64,000 nt of DNA from Cribrihabitans_A neustonicus. GTDB taxonomy: Bacteria > Pseudomonadota > Alphaproteobacteria > Rhodobacterales > Rhodobacteraceae. Shown one piece after another: positions 25,924 through 34,232 of this stretch (positions are counted from its first letter, which is position 1; each line of letters opens with the position of its first letter). Made by a program: the position numbers and the translations under genes. The notes below the pieces were generated by a model. The model saw only the letters and a program-made list of their open reading frames with translations, had not been told where the DNA came from and did not search any database. Location of the stretch: positions 248,001-312,000 of the forward strand of contig NZ_JBMERQ010000001.1 in assembly GCF_048820895.1 (NCBI RefSeq). Direction: 5' to 3'.

Positions 25924-26455
25924 GTTTAAGAAATTCTGTGAGCGTCTAGCTCAAGACGAATTCTTTATCAGCCACAGAGTATTCAGTGCGCTTGATATCC
26001 GACGAATGAAGGACGTTTCCTTCGTGGCATCCCTAACCGCCACCATGATGAGCGACTACTTCCATCGCGATGATGAAGTTGAAGAGTACCTCGAGAGGTA
26101 CAACGAGGAGTTTGAAGAAGCCGGAGGTTTGGAAGAACGCTACAGAGCGGTGTTTGATGCGATGAACCAAATGGGCTTTGACAGAGGTAGTCGTGCTTGG
26201 AAAAAGGCTGATTTCTACACTCTGTTTATTGAACTTGACAGGGCTATAAACAGGGAAGGTCAGCAACTGGATTTCGATGCTGTGGGCAGCCGATTGAGCG
26301 ACTTTTTTGTTGAGGTGGACGCTGTTAGAAACGCGGAGGCTACGCCTGAAGGCATTGTCGGCGAATACTTCACGGCAACGCTGCAGTCTACCAATGATCG
26401 GAGCGCGCGGGTGAAACGTGGTCGCGCAATTCGATCCATATTGGCGCCGGAATAA
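25867..26455 (+). pseudogene. 3' remnant of a DUF262-like gene
   Basis: About 195 codons remain in frame, without a start of their own; upstream of about 25905 the frame runs out of frame through GC-rich satellite sequence. The segment FKKFCERLAQDEFFISHRVFSALDIRRMKDVSFVASLTATMM, the following acidic helix region and RLSDFFVEVDAVRN resemble the C-terminal half of DUF262 (GmrSD N-terminal-like) proteins, some of which are anti-phage nucleases. The N-terminal part carrying the catalytic motif is missing, so no function is expected. GC content is clearly lower than in the satellite core. Family assignment is by pattern only. Confidence 0.6.
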
Positions 26456-26688
26456 TTTGATAGAGACTTCCTACTGACCGTCCCAGGTTCGTCCGGCACC
26501 CAAGATTGGCTGCTTCTCAGCCGCATCTCACTTTGTGGAGGCATCTTCTTGCGGGCAAGTTACAAGGTTCCCCAGAGCACTTGGGAACGGGATGCCACCT
26601 TCTGTATTCGGAGGACGGTCGACGCAACGTAACCCAATGGATTGCCTCAAGAAAATCTGTGTAGTTTTCGCTGTACTTATTCTGTGCT
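26456..26688. other. Low-GC right end of the island, no gene recognised
   Basis: About 230 bases of lower-GC sequence between the DUF262-like fragment and the terminator. No plausible gene start or RNA fold was identified. Confidence 0.45.
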
Positions 26689-26728
26689 CAGAAAGAAAAA
26701 GGACTTAGCGGATAATCGCTAAGTCCTT
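26689..26728 (-). terminator. Rho-independent terminator of tRNA-Asn copy 2
   Basis: AAGGACTTAGCG (26699-26710) and CGCTAAGTCCTT (26717-26728) form a perfect 12-bp stem with a 6-base loop. On the minus strand it is followed by TTTTTCTTTC, a strong terminator 8 bases beyond the tRNA CCA end. It lies on the island side of the attachment repeat, so the island supplies the new tRNA terminator. Confidence 0.88.
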
Positions 26729-26736
26729 GAAATCTT

Positions 26737-26811
26737 TGGCTCCGGCGGTAGGGATCGAACCTACGACCAATTGATTAACAGTCAACTGCTCTACCGCTGA
26801 GCTACGCCGGA
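26737..26811 (-). tRNA. tRNA-Asn (GTT), copy 2, rebuilt at the island's right end
   Basis: Same 75-nt sequence as copy 1, with anticodon GTT and encoded CCA. Its 3' 46 bases are the right attachment repeat (26737-26782), so the 5' half is chromosomal and the 3' half was supplied by the element. Confidence 0.97.
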
Positions 26812-26822
26812 ACGGTGCGTGC

Positions 26823-26850
26823 CATATAGCGCCCCCCGCCGGGAGCGTCC
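26823..26850 (-). promoter_or_regulatory. Promoter candidate of tRNA-Asn copy 2
   Basis: On the minus strand GGACGC (26845-26850), 16-base spacer, TATATG (26823-26828), 11 bases before the mature 5' end. The geometry is identical to that of copy 1. Confidence 0.6.
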
Positions 26851-27066
26851 AGAGGGGGCAGCAGGTTTTTTTGGAAAAACCGCCCGCAGGTCTGGCGGCG
26901 CGTGCAGGGCGCGGAGCAGCGGGCGTCGGAACACGCGGAACACGCAACAGCCGCAAAAACCACTGCATTGTGCCGCAGCCCCGTGCGGCTTAGGGCCATT
27001 TAATGCAATGCGGGCGGCTAGGGCTTCCCTCCGCCCAGGTCATGCCGCACGGCGCTCGCACGCCCC

Positions 27067-27984
27067 TCAGGTCTCCTTCAGGGCAAAGACCGCCGATGCC
27101 GTCAGCGCTCCTTCGGGCGCTACGCGGCCCCGGCCGGTGAGGTCGAGGAGATGCGCAAAGACGTTGCGCTCGGCTGCCCCGAGGAGGGCGGCGGGGGTGC
27201 CCACGTAGATCTCCTCTGCCAGTGCGCGGGCGGTGGCGGGGCCATGCGCGAGGCGCGCGAGAATCGCTGCCTCGCGGCCCTCGCGGTGCGCGATCAGCCA
27301 GTCGAGCCGCGCAGCCGGGTTCTCCACCGGGGCGCCGTGGCCGGGATAAAAGCGGCGCCACTCCCGCTGCCGCAGCGCCCGGCAGGAGGCCATGAAGTCG
27401 GTGAGATCGCCATCGGGCGGAGAGACCAGCGAACTGGCCCAGCCCATCACGTGATCTGCGGTGAAACAGGCGCCATTCCAGGCCAGCGCGATATGGTTGC
27501 CGAGGTGGCCCGGCGTGTGCAGCACTTCCAGCTCCCAGCCGCTGCCCGCAATCACGCTGCCGTGCTCCACCGTCTCATCCGGGTGAAAGCCGTGGTCGAT
27601 GCCCTCGCCGCCGCCCGCAAGCCCGCCCGCGGCGAGCTGCTGCATCACTGCGCTTCGGCCCGCCTCCGGCCCGCCAAAAGCGAGGACCGGCGCCCCGGTT
27701 GCCGCCGCCAGCGGCCGCGCCAGCGGCGAATGGTCGAGGTGGCTGTGGGTAACGATGACATGGCTCACCGTCTGGCCCGGTCCCACCGCCGCGAGAATCG
27801 CTTCCAGATGTGCCTCCGATGCCGGCCCCGGGTCGATCACGGCCAGATCCCTGGTGCCCAGCACATAGGTGTTGGTGCCGCGGTAGGTCATCGGCGAGGG
27901 GTTCGGCGCAAGAATCCGCCGCAGCCCCGGCTCAAGCTCTTCGGCCTGGCCGGGGAGGGGGTTGAAATCATCTGGTGCCTGCAT
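27067..27984 (-). CDS. MBL-fold metallo-hydrolase with C-terminal winged helix (LACTB2-like)
   Basis: 305 residues from the ATG at 27984, with AGGA 7 bases upstream. The metal-binding motif THSHLDHS, the downstream His (HTPGHLGNHIAL), the DHVMGW segment and FYPGHGAPVENP are all present, so two zinc ions can be bound. Residues about 250-300 (ILARLAHGPATARALAEEIY to VFAHLLDLTGRGRV) are the small winged-helix domain found in the LACTB2/BLACT_WH group. LACTB2-type enzymes act as single-strand endoribonucleases or hydrolases; the substrate here is unknown. It is divergent from a histidine kinase gene. Confidence 0.87.
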   Translation of the reverse strand: MQAPDDFNPLPGQAEELEPGLRRILAPNPSPMTYRGTNTYVLGTRDLAVIDPGPASEAHLEAILAAVGPGQTVSHVIVTHSHLDHSPLARPLAAATGAPVLAFGGPEAGRSAVMQQLAAGGLAGGGEGIDHGFHPDETVEHGSVIAGSGWELEVLHTPGHLGNHIALAWNGACFTADHVMGWASSLVSPPDGDLTDFMASCRALRQREWRRFYPGHGAPVENPAARLDWLIAHREGREAAILARLAHGPATARALAEEIYVGTPAALLGAAERNVFAHLLDLTGRGRVAPEGALTASAVFALKET

Positions 27985-28086
27985 TGTGCCGTCCTGTCTC
28001 CGCTTGCCGGGAAAAACCGCCGCTGCCGGGCCCCGCGCGGGCCGGGCCGTCTTCCCTCTTCCTGTTGCGCCCGCTAGGTTTACCGC

Positions 28087-29406
28087 ATGTTCTTCCAATG
28101 GCTCAAACGCTATGTGCCGCGCAGCCTCTATGCCCGCGCGGCCCTGATCCTCGCGGTGCCGATTCTGGCGCTGCAGATCGTCGTCTCCGTTGTTTTCATC
28201 AAGCGCGACCTGGAGGACATCACAGTGCAGATGACCACCACGGTCCAGCGCGAGCTGCGGCTCCTGCAGATCGCCGCCGAAGGCGGCCGCAGCCAGACTG
28301 AGGCGATGCAGCGGATGGCGCCGTTGCTCGGGCCTTTGAACATGCGCGCGCGGTTCCTCGGCCACGCGGTGCCCAGTCCGGAGGACCACTTTACCTGGAT
28401 CGAATTCTCAGGCCGGGTGGTCCGCGCCGAACTGGAGAAAACCCTGCCCAGTTTTCTCGCAGCGCGCTTCCCCGGCGACCGCACGGTGCAAATCTACCTC
28501 GCCACCGCGCATGGGCCGCTTGAGCTGAGCTTTGACCGCCGCCGCCTCACCGCCGCGGCGCCGCATCAGCTCATCGTCACCATGCTGGCCTTCGGCTTTC
28601 TGATGATGCTGATCGCCTACCTCTACCTGCGCAACCAGCTGCGCCCGATCAAGCGGCTCGCCGATGCGGCACAGGCCTTCGGGCGCGGCCGGGTGGTGCC
28701 CTATTCGCCAAGCGGTGCGACCGAGGTACGGGCCGCGGGCAGTGCCTTTCTCGACATGCGCGCGCGTATCGAACGCCAGATCGAGCAGCGCACCCTGATG
28801 CTTTCGGGCGTGAGCCACGACCTGCGCACGCCGCTCACACGGCTGAAGCTCGAACTCGCACTGCTGGACGAGGAGGAGGCCGCCCCGATGCTCCGCGACG
28901 TGGACGAGATGCAGGCGCTTCTGGATGCCTTCCTCGATTTCTCCCGCGGCGCCGCGGTCAGCGAGGTGGAGCCGGTCGACCCCCAGGCGCTGGCCGCCAT
29001 GGTGGTCGAGGGCTGGCGCCGCCAGGGCAAGGACGTGATGCTGGGAGAGATGAGCGGCAGCGGCGAGGTGATGCTGCGCCGCCAGCCGATGCGCCGGGCG
29101 CTGGAGAACCTCATCTCCAATGCGGTGCGCTACGGTACGCGGGCGCGGGTCTCGGTCACGCTCACGGAGCGGTCGATGCGCATCCGGGTGGAGGACGACG
29201 GTCCCGGCATCCCTGAAGGCCGGCGCGGCGAAGCCCTGCGCCCCTTTACCCGGCTCGACCCCGCCCGCAACCAGAACCTCGGCTCCGGCGTCGGCCTGGG
29301 GCTGGCGATTGTGGCGGACACCGCCCGGGTGCATGGCGGCACCCTTCGGCTGGGGGAGAGCAAGGCGCTCGGCGGGCTGCAGGCTGATATCGTGGTTGCG
29401 CGCTGA
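28087..29406 (+). CDS. EnvZ-like sensor histidine kinase
   Basis: 439 residues. Helix 1 at about 20-38, a periplasmic region of about 120 residues, helix 2 at about 160-180 (LIVTMLAFGFLMMLIAYLYL), HAMP (RPIKRLADAAQAFGRGR), HisKA with phospho-His244 in GVSHDLRTPLTRLK, then ATPase N box (NLISNAVRYG), G1 (EDDGPGIPEG) and G2 (GSGVGLGLAI). The DLRTPLTRLKLE pattern is the EnvZ/OmpR group. No response regulator is adjacent, so its partner is elsewhere. Divergent from the MBL-fold gene with about 100 bases between. Confidence 0.93.
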   Translation: MFFQWLKRYVPRSLYARAALILAVPILALQIVVSVVFIKRDLEDITVQMTTTVQRELRLLQIAAEGGRSQTEAMQRMAPLLGPLNMRARFLGHAVPSPEDHFTWIEFSGRVVRAELEKTLPSFLAARFPGDRTVQIYLATAHGPLELSFDRRRLTAAAPHQLIVTMLAFGFLMMLIAYLYLRNQLRPIKRLADAAQAFGRGRVVPYSPSGATEVRAAGSAFLDMRARIERQIEQRTLMLSGVSHDLRTPLTRLKLELALLDEEEAAPMLRDVDEMQALLDAFLDFSRGAAVSEVEPVDPQALAAMVVEGWRRQGKDVMLGEMSGSGEVMLRRQPMRRALENLISNAVRYGTRARVSVTLTERSMRIRVEDDGPGIPEGRRGEALRPFTRLDPARNQNLGSGVGLGLAIVADTARVHGGTLRLGESKALGGLQADIVVAR

Positions 29407-29838
29407 CGCCCGCCCGCCTGTATCAGAGGCGCCCGGCAGGCAGCAGGGGCCAAACCTTTGGCCTTCGCGCCGGTGCCGCCGGGAAGCCGGGCAGCCGGTC
29501 TGCCCGCGCTCCGTACCCTCCCGGCCGCCTTCCGGCGTGGCGGGCCGGGCTGCGGTCCCGGCGGGCGTCCCCTGGTTTGGCCGGCGCTGCTCTTGCGCCA
29601 CCTTCCGGCGGCGGCGCCCCGGCAGTGCGTCGCCGCGGTGATCCCTGCGGTTGTGCGCGGGCGGCCGAATGCAGACTCTCTTTATTGAAAAATCATTACA
29701 TGCCGGCTAATGTGCACGCGTCCAGCGCGGCATTCCTTTGAACGAAAGTCCGAAACGGGCAACTGGTGGCTTTTAGATGCCTCAGTTGCATGCCGCTGCC
29801 GTTCGCCTTGCAATAGCATTCGATCAGGGATGGGAAAA
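29407..29838. other. Intergenic, no gene recognised
   Basis: About 430 bases. The first 270 are very GC-rich, then composition drops sharply from about 29680 (TTTATTGAAAAATCATTACATG), which probably marks the promoter of the next gene. No RNA gene or repeat recognised. Confidence 0.45.
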
Positions 29839-30567
29839 ATGGTTAGTAGGTTGTTAAAAGCTGCGCCTTTCGCCAGCATGGTTCTCTTGGTACTTCTAAT
29901 TGCCGCCGCGGAGGCGTTTCCGCATACCCTCATCGCACTGACTGCCGAAGACGGATTCGTTGAAAACCTGACGGCACTGTTGTTCTTGTTTTCAGGGTTG
30001 GTGTTTTTTTGGTGCGCGTACAAAGCGCATACCAGCCCGAGACGCAAAGGGCCCCTGCTGGTCTTTTGTCTGGCGGCTTGGGGCGTCTTGCTCGTCGTCT
30101 TCGCGGGCGAGGAGATCAGCTGGGGTCAGCGGATATTCGACTTTGCCACCCCGGAAGCAATTGACCGCGCCAACAAGCAGAATGAATTCAACATTCACAA
30201 CCTGTCTTTCTTCGACTCGTTCGGAGGCACCGGCGCCTATGTATCCATGCTGATGCTGACGGTCGGATTGGTTCTGCCAATTCTGGATAGGTACCTACCC
30301 ATAATAGGTAAGATCGGTATTCCCGTTCCCTCGCTCGCGTGCAGCATTTTATTTGTCGGTGCCTATATGTACGGCATCTACTTCAAGCTGATCCCGGCCA
30401 AGTTCGAGGCGGAATTGCAATTCGTGTACTTCTTCCGGGCTATAGAAATACGCGAGCTTATCCTGTCCCTGGCAACAGTCTGCTTCGCGCATGAGTTTCT
30501 CTGGCGGATTACAAGCGCCCCGGGTCAGCCCGGCCAGCCTGGCCATGGTGCTGCCAGAACCGGATAG
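29839..30567 (+). CDS. Multi-pass membrane protein with GEEISWGQ motif
   Basis: 242 residues from the ATG at 29839 (AGGGA 8 bases upstream; an ATG at 29830 adds three residues). About six hydrophobic helices. A conserved block GEEISWGQRIFDFATPEAID is followed by NKQNEFNIHNLSFFD, a pattern I associate with a widespread uncharacterised membrane family. The invariant Glu-Glu, Trp, Gln and His at a membrane edge would suit a catalytic or metal site, but no activity is known to me. Lower GC than the flanking genes. It is followed directly by a strong terminator. Confidence 0.72.
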   Translation: MVSRLLKAAPFASMVLLVLLIAAAEAFPHTLIALTAEDGFVENLTALLFLFSGLVFFWCAYKAHTSPRRKGPLLVFCLAAWGVLLVVFAGEEISWGQRIFDFATPEAIDRANKQNEFNIHNLSFFDSFGGTGAYVSMLMLTVGLVLPILDRYLPIIGKIGIPVPSLACSILFVGAYMYGIYFKLIPAKFEAELQFVYFFRAIEIRELILSLATVCFAHEFLWRITSAPGQPGQPGHGAARTG

Positions 30568-30593
30568 GACTAATCATATCAGTTTAAACTGCG

Positions 30594-30628
30594 AATTCCC
30601 CGCCCCCGGGTATTGGGCGGGGAATTTT
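30594..30628 (+). terminator. Rho-independent terminator
   Basis: AATTCCCCGCCC (30594-30605) pairs perfectly with GGGCGGGGAATT (30615-30626), followed by TT. It ends the transcript of the GEEISWGQ membrane protein gene, 27 bases after its stop. Confidence 0.85.
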
Positions 30629-31283
30629 CCGAAAGCTGCGCCGCGGCGTCCTGGGAATTCCGCGCGCGGATTACCGAGACGGGCGGGGAAGCGATCCTGT
30701 GTCCTTCTGGCGTCAGGAGAAAACAGGCCCGGGCCGCGTCCCGATGCTCCTGGCAGCTGCATTCTCGGCGCATCAGATCATGCCGGAGTCAGGCGCGCTC
30801 TTCGAACGCTTTTGTCTGCAGTTATACAACCTTGCGTGTACGGCAGCGATCGCCGGGCAGCGCTGCCGGGTTCCGCCTTGTCCAAGGCCCGATCCCGGCC
30901 TGCCGCTGCGATTGCAAGCATCGCCGCCGCGGCACGGGACCCGGCGGTGCCTTCCGGGCCCGGTTTCACCGGCGGACAGGAGCAAGCCGAGCCTGCGCGG
31001 GCGCACCGGCGAATCCGGATACCGCCGGTTACCCGATCCTGCTCCGGCGCAGGTTCTCCGGTCCCGCTTCCAGCCCCCCGGCGCACTGCCCGCGCTGGAC
31101 AGCGCGCGGCCCGGTGCGCTTGATGCTTCAAGACAGGGTGCACCGCAGCGGGAAAACCCGAGAACCGGGCAGTCACTGCTGCTGTGGCGGCTTATTTTGT
31201 ATCAATGCCTGTTGGCGGCACTGCATTTCGTGCCTCTTCAATGTCTGCTTGGCATGATATTTGACTGGGCGGACTAGTTTGAG
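30629..31283. other. Intergenic, no gene recognised
   Basis: About 655 bases. Several open frames on both strands give Arg/Pro/Cys-rich translations with no start signals or family resemblance. I could not identify an RNA gene. The dusA promoter should be in the lower-GC stretch near 31190-31280. Confidence 0.45.
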
Positions 31284-32333
31284 GTGCCCCAAGTGACAAA
31301 ATCGCGTGAGGAAATGTGGAGATATGCACGCCTAAGCGTGGCGCCGATGATGGATTGGACCGACCGTCACTGCCGCTACCTGCATCGGCTGCTGAGCCGT
31401 GAGGCGCTGCTCTACACCGAGATGGTGACCGCGCCGGCGCTGGTGCGGGGCGGGGCGCTGCATTTGCTGGATTTCAACGCCGAGGAGCACCCGGTGGCGT
31501 TGCAGCTGGGCGGCTCGGACCCCGCGGAGCTTGCGCAGGCGGCGCGGCTCGGGGCGGAGGCCGGCTATGACGAGATCAACCTCAACTGCGGCTGCCCCAG
31601 CGACCGGGTGCAGTCAGGCGCTTTTGGCGCCGTGCTGATGCAGACGCCGGAGCTGGTGGCTGACTGCGTCGCCGCGATGCGGGCGGCCTGCGATGTCGAG
31701 GTCACCGTGAAATGCCGCATCGGCGTCGACGATCAGGAGCCGGAGGAGGTGCTGCCGCGCTTTCTCGAGCAGATCCGCGCCGCGGGCTGCAAACGCGTCA
31801 CCATCCACGCCCGCAAAGCCTGGCTGCAGGGACTGAGCCCCAAGGAAAACCGCGACATCCCGCCGCTCGACTACGATCTGGTGCACCGGATGAAGGCAGC
31901 CTTTCCCGGTCTGCACATCTCGATCAACGGCGGCATCGCCACGCTCGCGGAAGCCAGGGACCACCTCGCGCGCGGGCTCGACGGGGTGATGATCGGCCGC
32001 GCCGCGTATCACCAGCCGGCCGATATCCTCTGCGCCGCCGACCCCGAGATCTACGGCACCGGCAGCGAAAGCGACCCGGCGGAGGCGGTGCGCGCGATGC
32101 TGCCCTATATCGAGGCGCGGCTTTCCGAGGGCACCAAGCTTGCCCAGGTTACCCGCCACATGCTGGGGCTCTTTGCTGGCCGGCCAGGCGCGCGGCAGTG
32201 GCGGCGGATGCTGTCTGAGGGCGCCTGCCGAAAAGGTGCCGGCCCCGAACTGGTGGAGGAGGCGCTTGCGCAGGTGACCGCGCAGGCCGCACCCCAATCC
32301 GAAGACCGCGCGGCCCGGCAGCAGGCCATGTGA
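31284..32333 (+). CDS. dusA: tRNA-dihydrouridine synthase A
   Basis: Up to 349 residues. FMN-dependent reduction of uridine in the tRNA D loop. Visible signatures: RLSVAPMMDWTDRHCRYLHRLL at the start, LNCGCPSDRVQSGAFGAVLM with the catalytic Cys, VTVKCRIGVDD, RVTIHARKAWLQGLSPKENRDIPPLDY and GLDGVMIGRAAYHQP. The combination CGCPSDRVQSGxFGA is specific to DusA. The start is uncertain: GTG at 31284 has no Shine-Dalgarno, and ATG at 31314 has GAGG very close. Homology begins just after the second. Confidence 0.93.
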   Translation: MPQVTKSREEMWRYARLSVAPMMDWTDRHCRYLHRLLSREALLYTEMVTAPALVRGGALHLLDFNAEEHPVALQLGGSDPAELAQAARLGAEAGYDEINLNCGCPSDRVQSGAFGAVLMQTPELVADCVAAMRAACDVEVTVKCRIGVDDQEPEEVLPRFLEQIRAAGCKRVTIHARKAWLQGLSPKENRDIPPLDYDLVHRMKAAFPGLHISINGGIATLAEARDHLARGLDGVMIGRAAYHQPADILCAADPEIYGTGSESDPAEAVRAMLPYIEARLSEGTKLAQVTRHMLGLFAGRPGARQWRRMLSEGACRKGAGPELVEEALAQVTAQAAPQSEDRAARQQAM

Positions 32334-32425
32334 AGAAACGCGGCGGCGCGGGCGCTAATCCCTTGTGAAAACGGGCACAACGCGGCTAAGCCTTTGCGGG
32401 TGACTAGCTACCCGAGGTGCGCCCC

Positions 32426-33280
32426 ATGCCCGATCCCGCCCTGACTGCTGCCATCCTGCCCGCACCCGCGCTGCTTGCCCAGATGGGCGTGCTGCTGGCG
32501 GTGACGGGCGCTTTTGCGGGTGTCCTCGCGGGGCTTCTGGGGGTCGGCGGCGGCATCGTGCTGGTGCCTGCGTTCTTTTATATTTTCCAGGCGCTTGGCT
32601 ATGGCAGCAGCCAGCTGATGCAGATCTGCTTGGCCACTTCGCTGGCCACCATCATTGTGACCTCGCTGCGTTCTGTTCTGAGCCACAACAAGAAGGGCGC
32701 GGTGGATTGGGATATCCTGCGCGGCTGGGGCATCGGTATCGCCGTGGGCGCGGTGCTGGGGGTGATCGCCGCCTCGGCGCTGCGCTCGGCGGTGCTGCAA
32801 GGGGTGTTCGGCGGTCTGGCTCTGGTGGTCGGCGTCTACATGGGCCTGGGCCGGTCGGACTGGCGCCTGGGCACGGCAATGCCCGCGGGCGGCAAGCGGC
32901 TGGTGCTGTCGCCCGCGGTGGGGTTCCTGTCGGTCTTGATGGGGATCGGCGGCGGCAGCTTTGGTGTGCCATTGATGACGCTGCATAACGTGGCGGTGCA
33001 CCGCGCTGTCGCCACCGCGGCGGGCTTTGGCGTGATCATCGCGGTTCCTTCTGTTGCGGGCTTTCTGCTCCTGGAGATCGACCCGGCCAACCGTCCGCCC
33101 TTCACTATCGGAGCCGTCAACCTGGTGGCCTTCTTCATCGTGATCGCGATGACGCTGATCACCGCGCCCTGGGGGGTGAAGCTTGCCCATGCGATGGACC
33201 CGAAACCGCTGAAACGGGTATTCGGAGCCTTCCTGGTGCTGGTGGCGCTCAATATGCTGCGCAAGGCGGCGGGGTACTGA
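32426..33280 (+). CDS. TSUP (TauE/SafE) family transporter
   Basis: 284 residues from the ATG at 32426 (GAGG 8 bases upstream). Two homologous halves, each with a Gly-rich first helix: AGVLAGLLGVGGGIVLVPAF in the first and SVLMGIGGGSFGVPLMTLH in the second, the hallmark of TSUP sulfite/organosulfur anion exporters. Roughly eight membrane helices. Substrate cannot be assigned; sulfite or sulfonates are common in this group. The next gene starts 16 bases downstream. Confidence 0.88.
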   Translation: MPDPALTAAILPAPALLAQMGVLLAVTGAFAGVLAGLLGVGGGIVLVPAFFYIFQALGYGSSQLMQICLATSLATIIVTSLRSVLSHNKKGAVDWDILRGWGIGIAVGAVLGVIAASALRSAVLQGVFGGLALVVGVYMGLGRSDWRLGTAMPAGGKRLVLSPAVGFLSVLMGIGGGSFGVPLMTLHNVAVHRAVATAAGFGVIIAVPSVAGFLLLEIDPANRPPFTIGAVNLVAFFIVIAMTLITAPWGVKLAHAMDPKPLKRVFGAFLVLVALNMLRKAAGY

Positions 33281-33296
33281 AAGGGGTACTGAAGGT

Positions 33297-34091
33297 ATGG
33301 AGGCACTGGAGCACTACCGCAGCATGGGCTGGGTGCGCTTCGCTTTCGATGCGCAGATTGCGGCCTGGGCCAAGGCGGCGCTGCCGCATGGCATCGCGGC
33401 GCTGCACGATCCCGTCAATGCCGGGTGGCTGCAATGCGAGGGCACCTGGTTCATCGGAGTCGATGCGCTGCCCAATGACGCCGAAGGCCGGCTGCCGGAA
33501 GGCCCGGCGCTTGCCGGTGCGCCTGTCGGGTTCATCACCCGCCACATCGGACCGCTGCCCGGTCTCCATCGGGCGCAGGTGTCCTCCGTGTTTCCCGGCT
33601 ACCCGCGGCCGCGCCCCGGCGAGGGCGAGGCCGCCTTCCGCTACCGGCTGAAGCGCGATGCGGCGCATGTGGACGGGGTGACGATGTATGGCGCCCGCCG
33701 CCGCCGCCGGGTCACCGAGCCGCACGCCTGGGTGCTGGGCCTGCCGCTCAATGAAAGCTCTGCCGGTGCGGCTCCGCTGGTGATCTGGGAGGGCAGCCAC
33801 CACGTCATGCGCCGCGCCTTCCTGGCGGCCTTCGCGGGCGTGCCCCAGGCCGATTGGGCAACGGTCGATGTGACCGATACCTACACCGAGGCCCGCGCCG
33901 AGGTCTTCGACACCTGCGAGCGCATCGAGGTCATGGCAAAGCCCGGCCAATCCTACCTGATGCACCGGCTCTGCCTGCATGGGGTCGCGCCCTGGGGCGA
34001 CGGGGCATCCGCGCCGGAAGAGGGCCGCATGATCGCCTATTTCCGCCCGGAGATTCCGGACTGGACCGCGGGCTGGCTGGCTGAGGACTGA
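33297..34091 (+). CDS. Putative Fe(II)/2-oxoglutarate dioxygenase-like protein
   Basis: 264 residues, soluble. A facial-triad-like pattern is visible: HVDGVTMYG (His-x-Asp), a distal His in YLMHRLCLHGVAPWG and an Arg in GRMIAYFRPE that could bind 2-oxoglutarate. This resembles phytanoyl-CoA dioxygenase-type folds, but I infer it from motif spacing only. It follows the TSUP gene by 16 bases, suggesting one transcript and possibly oxidation of a compound related to that transporter. It may instead be annotated simply as hypothetical. Confidence 0.55.
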   Translation: MEALEHYRSMGWVRFAFDAQIAAWAKAALPHGIAALHDPVNAGWLQCEGTWFIGVDALPNDAEGRLPEGPALAGAPVGFITRHIGPLPGLHRAQVSSVFPGYPRPRPGEGEAAFRYRLKRDAAHVDGVTMYGARRRRRVTEPHAWVLGLPLNESSAGAAPLVIWEGSHHVMRRAFLAAFAGVPQADWATVDVTDTYTEARAEVFDTCERIEVMAKPGQSYLMHRLCLHGVAPWGDGASAPEEGRMIAYFRPEIPDWTAGWLAED

Positions 34092-34157
34092 TGCCGCTCG
34101 CGCCGGCGGACAGGCTGCGGGCGCGCGCCCGCCCGTCAGGTCAGCGCTTCTGCCCGA

Positions 34158-34177
34158 ATGTTTCGCGCGCGAAACAT
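34158..34177. repeat. Perfect 20-bp palindrome
   Basis: ATGTTTCGCGCGCGAAACAT lies between the convergent dioxygenase-like and DUF1289 genes. It resembles the parS core TGTTTCACGTGAAACA but is two bases longer in the centre. It could be a protein-binding site or a short bidirectional terminator. Confidence 0.8.
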
Positions 34178-34232
34178 CAGGTCAGCAGGGGTTCCGCATG
34201 GTGTGCAGGCGGTTAAGAAGACGCGCGCCGCG

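Larger units (their letters stand above)
19191..26782. mobile_element. PICI-like phage satellite integrated at tRNA-Asn
   Basis: An element of about 7.5 kb lies between two copies of the 46-bp 3' part of tRNA-Asn (19191-19236 and 26737-26782). Gene order: tyrosine integrase, AlpA-like HTH, unknown small protein, second small HTH protein, primase-polymerase/helicase, candidate origin, terminase-small-subunit-like protein, unknown small protein. There are no capsid, portal, tail or lysis genes. This is the described layout of Gram-negative phage-inducible chromosomal islands (int-alpA-pri/rep-terS). Codon use differs from the host (frequent AGG). The right 0.85 kb is lower in GC and carries a truncated DUF262-like gene, so the island is chimeric. 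Mobility is inferred from sequence only. Confidence 0.78.

Noticed and set aside
30699..31277. 192-codon plus-strand frame before dusA
   Set aside because: Arg/Pro-rich, no ribosome-binding site, no family features, composition of a random high-GC frame.
34158..34177. ParB parS site
   Set aside because: The centre is CGCGCG rather than ACGT, making it two bases longer than the parS consensus; no parAB genes nearby.
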